Source of the DNA: Caulobacterales bacterium RIFCSPHIGHO2_01_FULL_70_19
GTDB taxonomy: Bacteria; Pseudomonadota; Alphaproteobacteria; Caulobacterales; Caulobacteraceae
DNA length: 64,000 nucleotides
Reading direction: 5' to 3'
Assembly (NCBI GenBank): GCA_001794825.1
Contig: MGLK01000012.1
Span: 16,476-80,475, forward strand
The notes beneath the pieces were generated by a model, which saw nothing but the letters and a program-made list of their open reading frames with translations, was not told the origin of the DNA and did not search any database. The position numbers and the translations under genes are program-made. The first letter of the stretch is position 1, and each line of letters opens with the position of its first letter. Positions 1 to 8,665 of the stretch are shown here, piece after piece.

Positions 1-372
1 CAGGGGCCCCGTCTGGCCCCAGCCGGTCACCCGGCCGTAAACCAGCCGCGGGTTCCGGGCGTGCAGATCCCCGGGCCCGAGCGACAGCCGCTCCATGACT
101 CCCGGCCGGAAGCCTTCGATCACCGCGTCGGCGGCGGCGGCGAGGTCGAGCACGCGGGCGAGATCGGCGGGATCCTTGAGGTTGACCTCGACCGCGGGCC
201 GGCCCCGGTGCAGCACCTCGCCGCCGACGTCGGCGAACACGGGCGCGCCCGCGGCGGCGCTGCGGGTGAGGCGCAGCACCTCGGCGCCCATGTCGGCCAG
301 CGCCATGCCGGCGAAGGTCACCGGCCCGAGGCCGTCGAACTCGAGGATGCGCACGCCGGAAAGAGGTTTCAT
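1..372 (-). CDS. CaiB/BaiF (family III) CoA-transferase / alpha-methylacyl-CoA racemase-like, 3' part outside window
   Basis: The first 124 residues of a protein that runs off the left edge. The visible part begins MKPLSGVRILEFDGLGPVT and ends in VYGRVTGWGQTGP. Both match the N-terminal Rossmann-like half of family III CoA-transferases and alpha-methylacyl-CoA racemases, which move CoA between acids or epimerise 2-methylacyl-CoA. The start is an ATG at 372 directly before the conserved N-terminus. The catalytic Asp of the family lies beyond the visible part, so transferase and racemase cannot be told apart, although the short divergent loop LRLTRSAAAGAPVFADVGG recalls racemases more than CaiB. 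Confidence 0.85.
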   Translation of the reverse strand, partial: MKPLSGVRILEFDGLGPVTFAGMALADMGAEVLRLTRSAAAGAPVFADVGGEVLHRGRPAVEVNLKDPADLARVLDLAAAADAVIEGFRPGVMERLSLGPGDLHARNPRLVYGRVTGWGQTGPL

Positions 373-483
373 GCCTCCTGCCTAACGGCTCCGTTCGATG
401 CGGTCGAGCGGCCGGCTTGACCCCGACGGCGTCCTGTCGGAGAAGGCCGGTCTCCGGTTCGCGGCCTGCGAACCTGGCGGCGT

Positions 484-560
484 GCGTCCCTAGCTCAGCT
501 GGTTAGAGCACCTGACTTTTAATCAGGGGGTCCTGGGTTCGAGTCCCAGGGGACGTACCA
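484..560 (+). tRNA. tRNA-Lys (anticodon TTT)
   Basis: Full cloverleaf. The acceptor stem pairs 484-490 with 550-556, the anticodon arm CCTGA-CTTTTAA-TCAGG places TTT at 518-520, the T arm is CTGGG-TTCGAGT-CCCAG, and an encoded CCA ends at 560. A GC-rich hairpin (CGCCCG-TC-CGGGCG) follows and may stop transcription. The class I lysyl-tRNA synthetase that should charge it is encoded at 6877-8547. Confidence 0.97.
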
Positions 561-631
561 TCGCCCGTCCGGGCGGGCCGGGCGCACAGAAATTCGTTCC
601 GCCTGCATCCGGTGGCCGGTGCGCCGACCTC

Positions 632-1612
632 ATGCCTGAACCTGCGCCATTCCGGAGTCCCGCCGTCGTGCTTCTGCGTCCGCTTCTGTCCGCCCTGGCG
701 GCCCTCACGCTCCTCGCCGGTCCTGCCGTCGCCCGCACCGGGGCGGAGGCGCCCCTCGCCCCGGGCGCCCATCACGCCGTGATCAACGACGTGCGGCTCT
801 GGTACCGGGTCGCGGGGCGCGAGGAGGGGACGCCGGTGGTCTTCCTGCACGGCGGTCCGGGGCAGGGCGGCCAGACCTTCGCCCGCTACGCCGGGCCGGC
901 GCTCGAGCCGCACCTGCGCATGGTCTATCTGGACCAGCGGGGCAGCGGGCGCTCGGAGCGGCCCTGGGACGACGCCTACAGCCTCGAGCTGCTGGTCGAC
1001 GACCTCGAACGGCTGCGGCAGACGTGGGGCGTCGAGCGCATATCCCTGGTCGGGCACAGCTTCGGGACCATCCTCGCCCTCGAGTACGCCGCCGCGCACC
1101 CCAAGCGCGTCGAGCGGGTGGTTCTGGCTGCGGCCGCGCCGGACCTGCCCGCGGCGATGGACCTGCAGTGCCGGCGGCTGGAGCGGCTGGAGCCGGAGAC
1201 CTACGTCCGCGCGGTCGCGGCGCGCCCGGAAGGCTCGCGCGCGCGGTGCAATCCGTTCGTCGCCGACCGCTCGTTCATCGACGGCGCCATGTTCCCCGAC
1301 CCGGCGACGCAACGGCTGGTGGAGGAGAGCGACGCGGTCGACGGACTGCGCAACACCGGCCAGATCGGCCGCGCCCTGTTCGGCGCGGGCGGCCTGATGG
1401 AATACCGTTTCGACCGCCATGCGCGGCTGACCATGCCGGTGCTGGTGATCGCCGGGCTGGCGGACTTCCAGACGGTGGTCGAACCGCAGCGCGACCTGGT
1501 CCGCGCCCTGCCGGACGCGCGGATCGTCGAATATCCCGGTCGGGGCCACTTCATGTTCGTCGAGGAGCCGGAGCGGTTCGCCGCCGAAGTGGCGGCCTTC
1601 CTGGGGCGTTGA
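632..1612 (+). CDS. Exported alpha/beta hydrolase, proline iminopeptidase-like (S33)
   Basis: 326 residues. An N-terminal signal-like segment (roughly residues 12-35, ending in PAVARTGAEA) is followed by an alpha/beta-hydrolase fold: the oxyanion motif HGGPGQGG at residue 73, DQRGSGRS, the nucleophile elbow GHSFG with Ser143, an acidic residue in the GLADFQTVVEP strand, and His306 in GRGHFMFVE. The HGGPG and DQRGSGRS pair is typical of peptidase family S33 (prolyl aminopeptidases and relatives). It is probably periplasmic. The substrate cannot be read from sequence; an ester or lactone hydrolase is also possible. A GTG at 668 is an alternative start that would still leave a signal peptide. 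Confidence 0.85.
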   Translation: MPEPAPFRSPAVVLLRPLLSALAALTLLAGPAVARTGAEAPLAPGAHHAVINDVRLWYRVAGREEGTPVVFLHGGPGQGGQTFARYAGPALEPHLRMVYLDQRGSGRSERPWDDAYSLELLVDDLERLRQTWGVERISLVGHSFGTILALEYAAAHPKRVERVVLAAAAPDLPAAMDLQCRRLERLEPETYVRAVAARPEGSRARCNPFVADRSFIDGAMFPDPATQRLVEESDAVDGLRNTGQIGRALFGAGGLMEYRFDRHARLTMPVLVIAGLADFQTVVEPQRDLVRALPDARIVEYPGRGHFMFVEEPERFAAEVAAFLGR

Positions 1613-1705
1613 CGGAACGGGGCGCCGGCGGGGGAACCGCCCGCCCGCGCGAGTTGTTTCCTGCGCGCCACGGGAGCCGACCGGCCCGGCGCAGGGAGTG
1701 TGAGC

Positions 1706-1879
1706 ATGGAGCGGGATCGCCGCGGGACCCGGCGGGCGGATCGGGACCTGATCGTCATTCTCGCCTGCACGGTCGCTTCGGTTCTCGCCTCCGGCTTCGT
1801 CGCGGCGCGCCTGTCGGAGACCAGCAACGGCACGGACCCGGCCCGATACGAACGCTTCTACGCCAGCCTCGATCGGTAA
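1706..1879 (+). CDS. Small single-pass membrane protein, unknown
   Basis: 57 residues. A basic N-terminus (MERDRRGTRRADRD) leads into one hydrophobic helix (about residues 15-35, LIVILACTVASVLASGFVAA) and a short polar tail, so the expected topology is N-in with the tail in the periplasm. AGGGAG sits about eight bases before the ATG. It follows the hydrolase by about 90 bases on the same strand. I do not recognise the family. Length, start signal and hydrophobic segment argue that it is real. Confidence 0.55.
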   Translation: MERDRRGTRRADRDLIVILACTVASVLASGFVAARLSETSNGTDPARYERFYASLDR

Positions 1880-1888
1880 CGGCGATCC

Positions 1889-1913
1889 GGAACGGGCCGG
1901 CGGCGGACGGGTT
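1889..1913 (+). promoter_or_regulatory. Candidate EcfG-type stress promoter
   Basis: GGAAC, 16 bases, GGTT. This matches the alphaproteobacterial EcfG pattern GGAAC-N16/17-CGTT with one mismatch. It lies 30 bases before the 1944 gene. Confidence 0.35.
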
Positions 1914-1943
1914 GTCCAGTCAACGTCCCGCAAGGAGCCCGCC

Positions 1944-2279
1944 ATGCCGCACCAGAACGTCGATTCCTCCAAGGCCACCGCCCAGAACGCCGCCACCGAC
2001 CCGGTCGGCCCGGGCGACCAGACCGAAGCGGGCGGCGAGGCCCGGCGCCCGGAACCGCGCAGCTACGCCGCCCCGGACGTGGCCGACTCGACCCTCGCGC
2101 CCCCGGCCGCCGGCGAGGTCGCCGACTACATGGACGAGGGAGACGCCCTCGGCGCCGACGACGTCCAGCTGGGGGCGACCAACCGCAACCGGCCGCGCAA
2201 CACCGAGATCGACAGCGGCCAGGGTCCGAAGACCCGGGCCGGAAACCAGCAGCGCCTGAGGACCGGCTCGGCAAGCTGA
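1944..2279 (+). CDS. Small hydrophilic protein, unknown, possibly stress induced
   Basis: 111 residues with no membrane segment, rich in Ala, Gly, Asp, Pro, Asn and Gln and apparently disordered (MPHQNVDSSKATAQNAATD at the start, repeated Arg-Asn-rich stretches near the end). CAAGGAG lies eight bases before the ATG. A possible EcfG-type promoter sits just upstream, so a role in the general stress response is a reasonable inference. I know of no catalytic family that fits. The long reading frame on the opposite strand here has no ribosome binding site and looks like a shadow. Confidence 0.6.
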   Translation: MPHQNVDSSKATAQNAATDPVGPGDQTEAGGEARRPEPRSYAAPDVADSTLAPPAAGEVADYMDEGDALGADDVQLGATNRNRPRNTEIDSGQGPKTRAGNQQRLRTGSAS

Positions 2280-2333
2280 GGCGCGCGCTCCGGTCGCGCT
2301 TCCGCCGAGGGCGGGGTCGTGGTTATTGGGGCC

Positions 2334-2897
2334 ATGCGCCGTCTGATCCTGCTCCTCCCCCTCATGGCCCTCGCGGGCTGCAACGCCGGCGCGTCCGCGG
2401 CGCAGGGCGGGCGCGACTTCGGCGCGGGGCTGGGCGACGCCCTGACGGCTCCGTTCGAAGACCTCAACCTGCGTCGGGACCACATCCCGACGGTGCTGCT
2501 GCAGGCCGAAAGCAACCCCTACGACCTGCGCAACCTCGACCAGTGCCCGACCATCGCCGCCGAGATCGTGCGCCTCGACGAGGCTCTGGGGCCGGACACC
2601 GACGAACCGCCGGCGCCCGACGGCTCCTACGCCAGCGAGCGGGCCGCCGACGCGGCGTCCTCGGCCGCGCTGGGCGCGGTGCGCGATACGACCACCGACT
2701 TCATCCCGGGACGAAGCTGGATCCGTCGTCTGACCGGGGCCGAGCAGCACAGCCGACACGTCCAGTCGGCCATCCAGGCCGGTCGCATGCGCCGCGCCTT
2801 CCTGAAGGGCGTGGGCATGCAGCGGAACTGCGCCCCGCCGGCGGCGCCGCGGTGGTTCCGGCCGAGGGGGGCGCAGGCGACGGGCACCAGGCAGTAG
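2334..2897 (+). CDS. Putative lipoprotein, unknown
   Basis: 187 residues from the ATG at 2334. The N-terminus MRRLILLLPLMALAGC is a standard lipoprotein signal with Cys16 as the lipidation site. A GTG 15 bases upstream would add five residues and is less likely. The mature part is mostly helical and polar, with two further Cys residues (one in NLDQCPTIAAEI, one in MQRNCAPPAAP), and ends in an Arg/Pro-rich tail. I do not recognise the family. Its TAG stop lies inside one arm of a perfect 12-base inverted repeat whose other arm contains the stop of tgt, which is transcribed towards it. Confidence 0.65.
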   Translation: MRRLILLLPLMALAGCNAGASAAQGGRDFGAGLGDALTAPFEDLNLRRDHIPTVLLQAESNPYDLRNLDQCPTIAAEIVRLDEALGPDTDEPPAPDGSYASERAADAASSAALGAVRDTTTDFIPGRSWIRRLTGAEQHSRHVQSAIQAGRMRRAFLKGVGMQRNCAPPAAPRWFRPRGAQATGTRQ

Positions 2898-2995
2898 GCA
2901 GAAGTAGCGGGGAGGAAGAGGCGTAGCCCCCACTGCCTCGGTCTCGGGGAAATTGAGCAGCCTGCCGGCGCGGCTATTGCCTACTGCCTACTGCC
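2890..2995. repeat. 12-bp inverted repeat spanning the stops of two convergent genes
   Basis: GGCAGTAGGCAG at 2890-2901 is the exact reverse complement of CTGCCTACTGCC at 2984-2995. The right arm sits in a run of GCCTACT units (about 2979-2997). The left arm carries the stop of the lipoprotein gene and the right arm touches the stop of tgt. It may act as a bidirectional terminator with a large loop, or be a copy of a dispersed intergenic repeat. Confidence 0.6.
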
Positions 2996-4116
2996 TACCC
3001 CCTGCCGTTCGACACATGCCGCGCCTGGAAGTCACGGCGGAACTGTTCGAACCGCCCTTCGGCGATCGCCGCGCGCATGGCGGCGGTCAGGGCCTGGAAG
3101 AAGGCGATGTTGTGCCAGCTGAGCAGCACCTTGCCGAGGATCTCGTCCGTGCGCACGAGGTGGTGCAGGTAGGCCTTTGAATAGTCCTGCGAAGCGGGGC
3201 AGGGGACCTCCGGGTCCAGCGGCTCCTCGTCCTCGGCGAAGCGGGCGTTCTTGAGGTTGATCGGCCCGGCCCAGGTCCAGGCCTGGCCGTGGCGGCCGGC
3301 GCGGGTGGGCAGGACGCAGTCGAACATGTCGACGCCGCGCCACACCGCCTCGACCAGATCGACCGGCTTGCCGACGCCCATCAGATAGCGCGGCCGGTCG
3401 GCGGGCAGCATCTCCGGGGCGTAGTCCAGCACCTCGCACATGGCCGCGTGGCCCTCGCCGACCGCGAGCCCGCCGATGGCGTAGCCGTCGAAGCCGATCT
3501 CCTGCAGGCGGTCCGAACTCTCGCGGCGCAGATGTTCGAAGGTCGAGCCCTGCTGGATGCCGAACAGGGCCTGGGCGTCGCGCGTCCCGAAGGCGGCCTT
3601 CGAGCGCTTCGCCCACCGCGCCGACAGCTCCATGCCCTCGCGCGCGCGGCTCTCCTCGGCCGGCCAGGCGACGCATTCGTCCAGCTGCATGACGATGTCC
3701 GAGCCGAGCCGGTCGGCCTGGATCTCGATTGAGCGCTCCGGGCTCAGGACATGCTTCGAGCCGTCGACGTGGCTGGAGAAGGTCACCGCCTCCTCGGTCA
3801 GCTTCGAGATGCCCGACAGGGACATGACCTGGAAGCCGCCGGAGTCGGTGAGGATCGGCCGGTCCCAGCGCATGAAGCGGTGCAGCCCTCCCAGCCGCTC
3901 CATCCGCTCCGGCCCGGGGCGCAGCATCAGGTGATAGGTGTTGCCGAGCAGGATGTCGGCCCCGGTCTGGCGGACCTGCTCGACGGTCAGCGCCTTGACG
4001 GTGGCGGCGGTGCCGACCGGCATGAAGGCCGGCGTGCGGATGTCGCCGCGCGGCGTCCGGAGCAGGCCGGTGCGGGCGCGCCCGTCGGTGGCGGAGATGT
4101 CGAAGGGAAAGGGCAT
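2995..4116 (-). CDS. tgt: tRNA-guanine transglycosylase (queuosine pathway)
   Basis: 373 residues. It exchanges guanine 34 of GUN-anticodon tRNAs for preQ1. Seen: [25 protein letters not shown], the acid/base Asp91 in [11 protein letters not shown], the nucleophile Asp266 in [14 protein letters not shown], and the C-terminal YSKAYLHHL and WHN. The bacterial zinc site is normally CxCxxC plus His. Here the stretch reads VPCPAS, so only Cys306 of the three cysteines and the later His remain (Val304 and Ser309 replace the others). Length is usual for the family. Its ATG overlaps the queA stop by one base (TGATG), so translation is probably coupled. The longer upstream in-frame extension overlaps queA and is rejected. 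Confidence 0.96.
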   Translation of the reverse strand: MPFPFDISATDGRARTGLLRTPRGDIRTPAFMPVGTAATVKALTVEQVRQTGADILLGNTYHLMLRPGPERMERLGGLHRFMRWDRPILTDSGGFQVMSLSGISKLTEEAVTFSSHVDGSKHVLSPERSIEIQADRLGSDIVMQLDECVAWPAEESRAREGMELSARWAKRSKAAFGTRDAQALFGIQQGSTFEHLRRESSDRLQEIGFDGYAIGGLAVGEGHAAMCEVLDYAPEMLPADRPRYLMGVGKPVDLVEAVWRGVDMFDCVLPTRAGRHGQAWTWAGPINLKNARFAEDEEPLDPEVPCPASQDYSKAYLHHLVRTDEILGKVLLSWHNIAFFQALTAAMRAAIAEGRFEQFRRDFQARHVSNGRG

Positions 4117-5222
4117 CAGGCGGCGCGGAATAGCAGCGAGCCGTCGCCGTAGGAATAGAAGCGGTAGCCGGTCTGCACCGCATGGGCGTAGGCGGCCTTC
4201 ATCGTCTCCAGCCCGCTGAAGGCCGAGACCAGCATGAACAGGGTCGACTTCGGCAGGTGGAAGTTGGTCATCAGCACGTCGGCGGCGCGGAAGCGGTAGC
4301 CAGGGGTGATGAAGATGGCCGTATCGCCGTGGAAGGGATGGATCACGCCGTCCTCGCCCGCGGCGCTCTCGAGCAGGCGGAGCGAGGTGGTGCCGACGCA
4401 GACAATGCGGCCGCCGGCGGCGCGGACGGCGTTGAGCGCCGCCGCCGTCTCCGCGGAGACCTCGCCCCATTCGCTGTGCATGCGGTGTCCGGCGACGTCC
4501 TCGGCCTTGACCGGCAGGAAGGTGCCGGCGCCGACGTGCAGGGTGACGGCGTGGGTCGAGACGCCGCGGGCGCGGATGGCGTCCAGCAGCCCCGGGGTGA
4601 AATGCAGGCCGGCGGTCGGGGCCGCCACCGAGCCGTCATGCTCGGCGAAGACGGTCTGGTAGTCGGTGCGGTCGCGCTCGTCCTCCGGGCGCCTGGCGGC
4701 GATGTAGGGCGGCAGGGGCATGACGCCGACGTCGCGGATCGCCTCGTCGAGAAAGGGACCGGACAGATCGAAGCGCAGGAGAACGAGACCGTCCTCGCCC
4801 CTGGCCTCGACGGTGGCGTCGAGACGGCCGAGTTGGCAGGCGGCGTCGCCCAGAAGCCCGCTGGAAGGCGCGCCGAAGCGGATCCGGTCGCCGGCCTTGA
4901 TGCGCTTGCCCGGCTTCATGAAGGCCGACCAGACGTCCGGCGCGTCGCGGTGGTGCAGGGTCGCCTCGACAACGACGCTCAGGGTCTCGCCCTCCGGTCC
5001 GGGGCGCTGACGGACGCCGGACAGGCGAGCGGGGATGACCCGGGTGTCGTTGAACACGAGCGCGTCCCCCGGGCGGAGGAAATCGGGCAGATCGCGCACG
5101 ACCCGGTCCTCGAGCCCGGCGCCAGGCCGCACGACCAGCAGCCGCGCGGAATCGCGCGGTTCCGCGGGACGGAGCGCGATGCGGTCTTCGGGCAGGTCGA
5201 AGTCGAAGTCGGCGGTCTTCAT
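4116..5222 (-). CDS. queA: S-adenosylmethionine:tRNA ribosyltransferase-isomerase
   Basis: 368 residues. It transfers and isomerises the ribosyl group of SAM onto preQ1-tRNA to give epoxyqueuosine, the step after Tgt. Family motifs visible in order: [13 protein letters not shown] at the N-terminus, [64 protein letters not shown] and SYGDGSLLF at the end. The ATG at 5222 starts at the conserved [11 protein letters not shown]; an extra four codons upstream are possible but not conserved in character. It is the first gene of the queA-tgt pair, and the queC-queE-queD operon lies about 11 kb away on the other strand. Confidence 0.96.
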   Translation of the reverse strand: MKTADFDFDLPEDRIALRPAEPRDSARLLVVRPGAGLEDRVVRDLPDFLRPGDALVFNDTRVIPARLSGVRQRPGPEGETLSVVVEATLHHRDAPDVWSAFMKPGKRIKAGDRIRFGAPSSGLLGDAACQLGRLDATVEARGEDGLVLLRFDLSGPFLDEAIRDVGVMPLPPYIAARRPEDERDRTDYQTVFAEHDGSVAAPTAGLHFTPGLLDAIRARGVSTHAVTLHVGAGTFLPVKAEDVAGHRMHSEWGEVSAETAAALNAVRAAGGRIVCVGTTSLRLLESAAGEDGVIHPFHGDTAIFITPGYRFRAADVLMTNFHLPKSTLFMLVSAFSGLETMKAAYAHAVQTGYRFYSYGDGSLLFRAA

Positions 5223-5279
5223 GAGCCGCGGCACAGGCCACGTGGGGGCGGGCGGGTCAACCCCGCCGCGCCCGTGGGC

Positions 5280-5570
5280 TCAGGCCGGAACCCCGTCGGC
5301 CGCGGTCAGCGTCGGCGGCCGCAGCCGGATCATCAGCGGCTCCGGGTCGGCACCGGCCGGCGGCAGGCAGACGAATTTCGCCGCCGTCGCTCCGTCGCGC
5401 AGGCGCAGGTTCAGCTGCACCGGCGTCCCGGCGGCGGCCAGGCGTTGCGCGAGGTCGCGTCCGACCCGCTCGGCGTCGGCGCCCCGCTTGAGGATCATCG
5501 GATTGTCGGCGGCGAGAGAGCGCACCGCCCAGCCCTCGCCGAAGGGCTCGACGACAACACGTTCCATCAT
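5280..5570 (-). CDS. Small conserved-looking protein, unknown (possibly DUF2188-like)
   Basis: 96 residues (or 95 from the second of two adjacent ATGs). GGAG lies a few bases before the starts. The first 65 residues read like a small single-domain protein of the kind that scores residues WAV..., then a charged helix (ADAERVGRDLAQRLAAAG) and a strand pair. The layout vaguely recalls DUF2188 but I cannot confirm it. It lies between queA and hsp20 on the same strand, 52 bases after the Hsp20 stop, so the two may share a transcript and a stress link is possible. Confidence 0.6.
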   Translation of the reverse strand: MMERVVVEPFGEGWAVRSLAADNPMILKRGADAERVGRDLAQRLAAAGTPVQLNLRLRDGATAAKFVCLPPAGADPEPLMIRLRPPTLTAADGVPA

Positions 5571-5622
5571 CGTCTCCGGTCAGGAAGGGAAGGGGCGCGG
5601 GGCGGGGGCCCCGCGCGAGGGA

Positions 5623-6126
5623 TCAGTGACGCGCGGCCGAGCCGGCGTTGATCGGGATGCGTCGGACGTTCTCCCGCGCCTGCGCCGTCTTGGGCAGGAC
5701 GATGGTCAGCAGGCCGTCGCGCATGGTCGCTTCGGCGCGGCCGTCGTCGGCGTCCGGCAGCGAGATGCGGCGCTCGAACCGGCCGAACCAGCGCTCGCTC
5801 AGGGCGCGGCCCTGCCGCTCGCCGTGCTTCTCGCCCCGCAGGGTCAGGAAGCCGTCCCTGCAGGTGATCTCCACGTCGTCCGGGCCGAGCCCGGGCAGTT
5901 CGGCGGTGACCCGATATTCGCTGTCGGTCTCCTCGACGTCGAGGTCCGGACCGGCCGCCCGGCCCACGCCGGTCAGCGGCATGTCGAAGCCGCGGAAGAC
6001 GTCGTCGAACAGCCGGTTCATCTCGCGGTGCAGCGAGAGAATGGGGTTGGAGGCGCCTTCGGACGTCATCGGCGCCGGCAGGTCGCGATCGCTCCGACCC
6101 CAGGGGACCAGATCGCGCACGTTCAT
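5623..6126 (-). CDS. Small heat-shock protein, Hsp20/alpha-crystallin family
   Basis: 167 residues. It is an ATP-independent holdase that binds unfolding proteins and assembles into large oligomers. A short N-terminal arm (MNVRDLVPWGRSDRD) is followed by the alpha-crystallin domain from about residue 60 (DLDVEETDSEYRVTAELPG, then DDVEITCRDGFLTLRGEK, RFERRISLP and DGLLTIVLPK) and a C-terminal IPI-type motif (RRIPIN) used for oligomer contacts. The start is fixed by a near-perfect ribosome binding site (AAAGGAGGT). That site is complementary to CCTCC just upstream, giving a hairpin that could act as a thermosensor. Confidence 0.93.
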   Translation of the reverse strand: MNVRDLVPWGRSDRDLPAPMTSEGASNPILSLHREMNRLFDDVFRGFDMPLTGVGRAAGPDLDVEETDSEYRVTAELPGLGPDDVEITCRDGFLTLRGEKHGERQGRALSERWFGRFERRISLPDADDGRAEATMRDGLLTIVLPKTAQARENVRRIPINAGSAARH

Positions 6127-6132
6127 CAATCT

Positions 6133-6152
6133 ACCTCCTTTGCTGTGGAGGC
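6133..6152 (-). promoter_or_regulatory. Hairpin masking the hsp20 ribosome binding site (candidate RNA thermometer)
   Basis: In the hsp20 mRNA, GCCUCC-ACAGCAAA-GGAGGU forms five Watson-Crick pairs plus a terminal G-U pair across an eight-base loop, and the 3' strand is the Shine-Dalgarno sequence itself. A short hairpin of this kind would melt on heating. Confidence 0.45.
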
Positions 6153-6380
6153 GGGACCGACGGGGCCGCAACGGCTCCCCAGATCGTCCCGCCCCGGCGT
6201 TTCGATACTGAGGACGCCCCGCGAAGGGGCGGCCGGAGATCCGGCGGGCGGAGATTTGGCGCCGTCGGTCGGGGTTTCAAGAGGCCGCGGCCCCGGAATG
6301 AAGCCGGCGGCCGCCTGCGGCGCCGGAGAAGGAAGGGATTCACCCTCGCCGGCTAGCGTGCCTCCGACCGGAGGTGCGCG

Positions 6381-6845
6381 ATGGGTTTCGGAAAGCGAAC
6401 GGAGGCGCCGGCGAGCGGCGCCGCCCGCACGGCCGCCGCGGCGCCGCTTCGGCCCCGACGAGGGGGTTACTGGCTCGGCCTGCTGGCGCAGCTCGCGACG
6501 GCGACAATCACGCTGGTCCTGATGCCCTTCATCTCCCAGTTCAAACTCAACGGGGCGACGCTCTCCACGCTGGCGGCGCCGGCCGCGCTGGCGCTCCTGA
6601 ACCTCACGGCCGTCGGCGCTGTCCTGATGCTGCTGGTCGATCTTGCGCTGCGGGCGCTCGGCTGGCGGAACCCGTGGATCTACGCCCTCGCGTGCGGGCT
6701 CGCGGCGCTGGTCTTCTATGCCGCCCTCGCGCTGGCGATCGGCCTCATCAATCCTCTCTTCGCCCTGTACCTGGCGGTGTGGCCGGCGGCGGTCGGCGGG
6801 TGGGTGCTGGGCCGTTCGCGACGGCAGAACGCGGTCGGTCGTTGA
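6381..6845 (+). CDS. Integral membrane protein, unknown
   Basis: 154 residues. A basic, Ala/Arg-rich N-terminus of about 30 residues leads into four predicted membrane helices (near 31-50, 62-86, 97-122 and 124-145). GGAGGTG lies six bases before the ATG. No enzyme motif is visible. It sits directly upstream of lysK on the same strand with 31 bases between, so the two are probably co-transcribed, but nothing indicates a shared function. Confidence 0.75.
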   Translation: MGFGKRTEAPASGAARTAAAAPLRPRRGGYWLGLLAQLATATITLVLMPFISQFKLNGATLSTLAAPAALALLNLTAVGAVLMLLVDLALRALGWRNPWIYALACGLAALVFYAALALAIGLINPLFALYLAVWPAAVGGWVLGRSRRQNAVGR

Positions 6846-6876
6846 CCGCAGCGGCGCCAGGCTGCAAACCGCGCCC

Positions 6877-8547
6877 ATGCTGCAAAACCTCGAAACCCTC
6901 GCGCGCGACGCCCGGTCGTGGCCGTTCGAACAGGCCCGCAACCTTCTGAACCACGTGCTGAAGAAGCGCCTGTCCGACGCGGAGCGGGACGCGGCGAAGC
7001 TGCTGATCGACGCCGGCAAGGCGGACGAGGCGCTGGCGACCTTCGAGGCCCTGCGCAAGCCGGTGGTGCTGGAGACCGGCTACGGGCCGTCGGGCCTGCC
7101 GCACATGGGCACCTTCGGCGAGGTGGCGCGCACGACCATGGTGCGCAACGCCTTTCGCGCCCTGACCGGCGACCACTGGCCGACCCGGCTGGTGGCCTTC
7201 TCGGACGACATGGACGGCCTGCGGAAGGTCCCCGACGGCATCCCCAATCCGGAGATGCTGCGCGAGGATCTGCACAAGCCCCTGACCGTGGTGCGCGATC
7301 CGTTCGGGACCCACGACAGCTTCGGGGCGCACAACAACGCCCGCCTGCGAGCCTTCCTCGACAGCTTCGGCTTCGACTACGAATTCCTGTCCTCCACCGA
7401 GCAGTACCGCTCGGGGCGGTTCGACGAGGTGCTGCTGCGCCTGCTGGAGCGGTTCGACGCGATCCAGGCCATCATGCTGCCGACGCTGGGCGAGGAGCGG
7501 CGGGCGACCTATTCGCCCTTCCTGCCGATCAGCCCGGTCACCGGCCACGTGCTGCAGGTGCCGACGCTGGAGCGGAATGTGGCGAAGGGCGCCATCGTGT
7601 TCGACGACCCGGCCGGCGGCCGCACCGAGCTCCCGGTCACCGGCGGCCATGTGAAGCTGCAGTGGAAGCCCGACTGGGCCATGCGCTGGACGGCGCTGGA
7701 CGTCGATTACGAGATGTCCGGCAAGGACCTGATCGAGAGCGTGCGCGAGAGCGGCAAGATCTGTCGCGCCCTGGGCGGCGTCCCCCCCGAGGGCTTCAAT
7801 TTCGAGCTCTTCCTCGACATCGAGGGCAAGAAGATCTCCAAGTCCAAGGGCAACGGCCTGACCATGGAGGAGTGGCTGCGCTACGGCACGCCCGAGAGCC
7901 TGTCGTGGTACATGTTCCAGTCGCCGAAGTCGGCCAAGAGCCTGCACTTCAACGTCATTCCGCGGGCCATCGATGACTATCTGGCCTTCGTCGAGGCCTA
8001 CAAGAGCCAGGAGCCGGCCAAGCGGATCGACAACGCCGTCTGGTCGATCCACGCCGGATCGCCGCCGGATCACACCTCGCCGGTGTCCTTCGCCCTGCTG
8101 CTCAACCTGGTCGGCGTGGCCAACGCCTCGAACAAGGACCAGCTGTGGGCCTATTTCGCCCGCTACCTGCCGGAGGCGACGCCGGAAAACGAGCCGCTGC
8201 TGGACCAGCTGATGGACCGGGCGCTGAACTACTACGAGGACTTCGTGAAGCCCACGAAGGCCTATCGCCTGCCGGACGCGAAGGAGAAGGCGGCGCTGGA
8301 GGATCTGGCCGCGCGGCTGAAGGCCCTGCCGGCCGACACCACCGACGGCGAAACGATCCAGAACGAGGTCTATGCGGTCGGCAAGGATCACGGCTTCGAG
8401 CCGCTGCGGGCCTGGTTCCAGGCGCTCTACGAGGTGCTGCTGGGCCAGTCGCAGGGGCCCCGCTTCGGCTCGTTCGCGGCCATCTACGGCCTACCGAAGA
8501 CCATCGAGCTGATCGAGGCCGGGGCCCGGGGCGAGCTGGCCTCCTGA
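6877..8547 (+). CDS. lysK: Lysyl-tRNA synthetase, class I
   Basis: 556 residues. It attaches lysine to tRNA-Lys. This is the archaeal-type class I enzyme, also found in many alphaproteobacteria in place of the class II LysS. The class I signatures are present: the HIGH-like motif [12 protein letters not shown] near residue 70 and the KMSKS-like motif [10 protein letters not shown] near residue 320. A helical anticodon-binding region follows. The ATG at 6877 is chosen because residues from [19 protein letters not shown] onward are typical; the ribosome binding site is weak. Longer upstream in-frame starts overlap the membrane-protein gene. Confidence 0.95.
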   Translation: MLQNLETLARDARSWPFEQARNLLNHVLKKRLSDAERDAAKLLIDAGKADEALATFEALRKPVVLETGYGPSGLPHMGTFGEVARTTMVRNAFRALTGDHWPTRLVAFSDDMDGLRKVPDGIPNPEMLREDLHKPLTVVRDPFGTHDSFGAHNNARLRAFLDSFGFDYEFLSSTEQYRSGRFDEVLLRLLERFDAIQAIMLPTLGEERRATYSPFLPISPVTGHVLQVPTLERNVAKGAIVFDDPAGGRTELPVTGGHVKLQWKPDWAMRWTALDVDYEMSGKDLIESVRESGKICRALGGVPPEGFNFELFLDIEGKKISKSKGNGLTMEEWLRYGTPESLSWYMFQSPKSAKSLHFNVIPRAIDDYLAFVEAYKSQEPAKRIDNAVWSIHAGSPPDHTSPVSFALLLNLVGVANASNKDQLWAYFARYLPEATPENEPLLDQLMDRALNYYEDFVKPTKAYRLPDAKEKAALEDLAARLKALPADTTDGETIQNEVYAVGKDHGFEPLRAWFQALYEVLLGQSQGPRFGSFAAIYGLPKTIELIEAGARGELAS

Positions 8548-8587
8548 TCGACCGTCGCGTCCGGTAACGCACATGAACGACAGCTGA

Positions 8588-8605
8588 CGGCTCCGCTCCG
8601 GGAGC
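8588..8605 (+). terminator. GC-rich hairpin after lysK
   Basis: GGCTCC-GCTCC-GGGAGCC at 8588-8605, 40 bases after the lysK stop. It is followed by TTCAG, not a full U-tract, so it is a weak terminator at best. Confidence 0.35.
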
Positions 8606-8665
8606 CTTCAGACTGGCGCGCGCATTGTGCAGCTCATCGACCAACTCGATGACAGGAGCAGAGCC

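Noticed and set aside
503-1996. A 497-codon minus-strand frame across tRNA-Lys and the hydrolase
   Set aside because: It would run through a tRNA gene and has no ribosome binding site.
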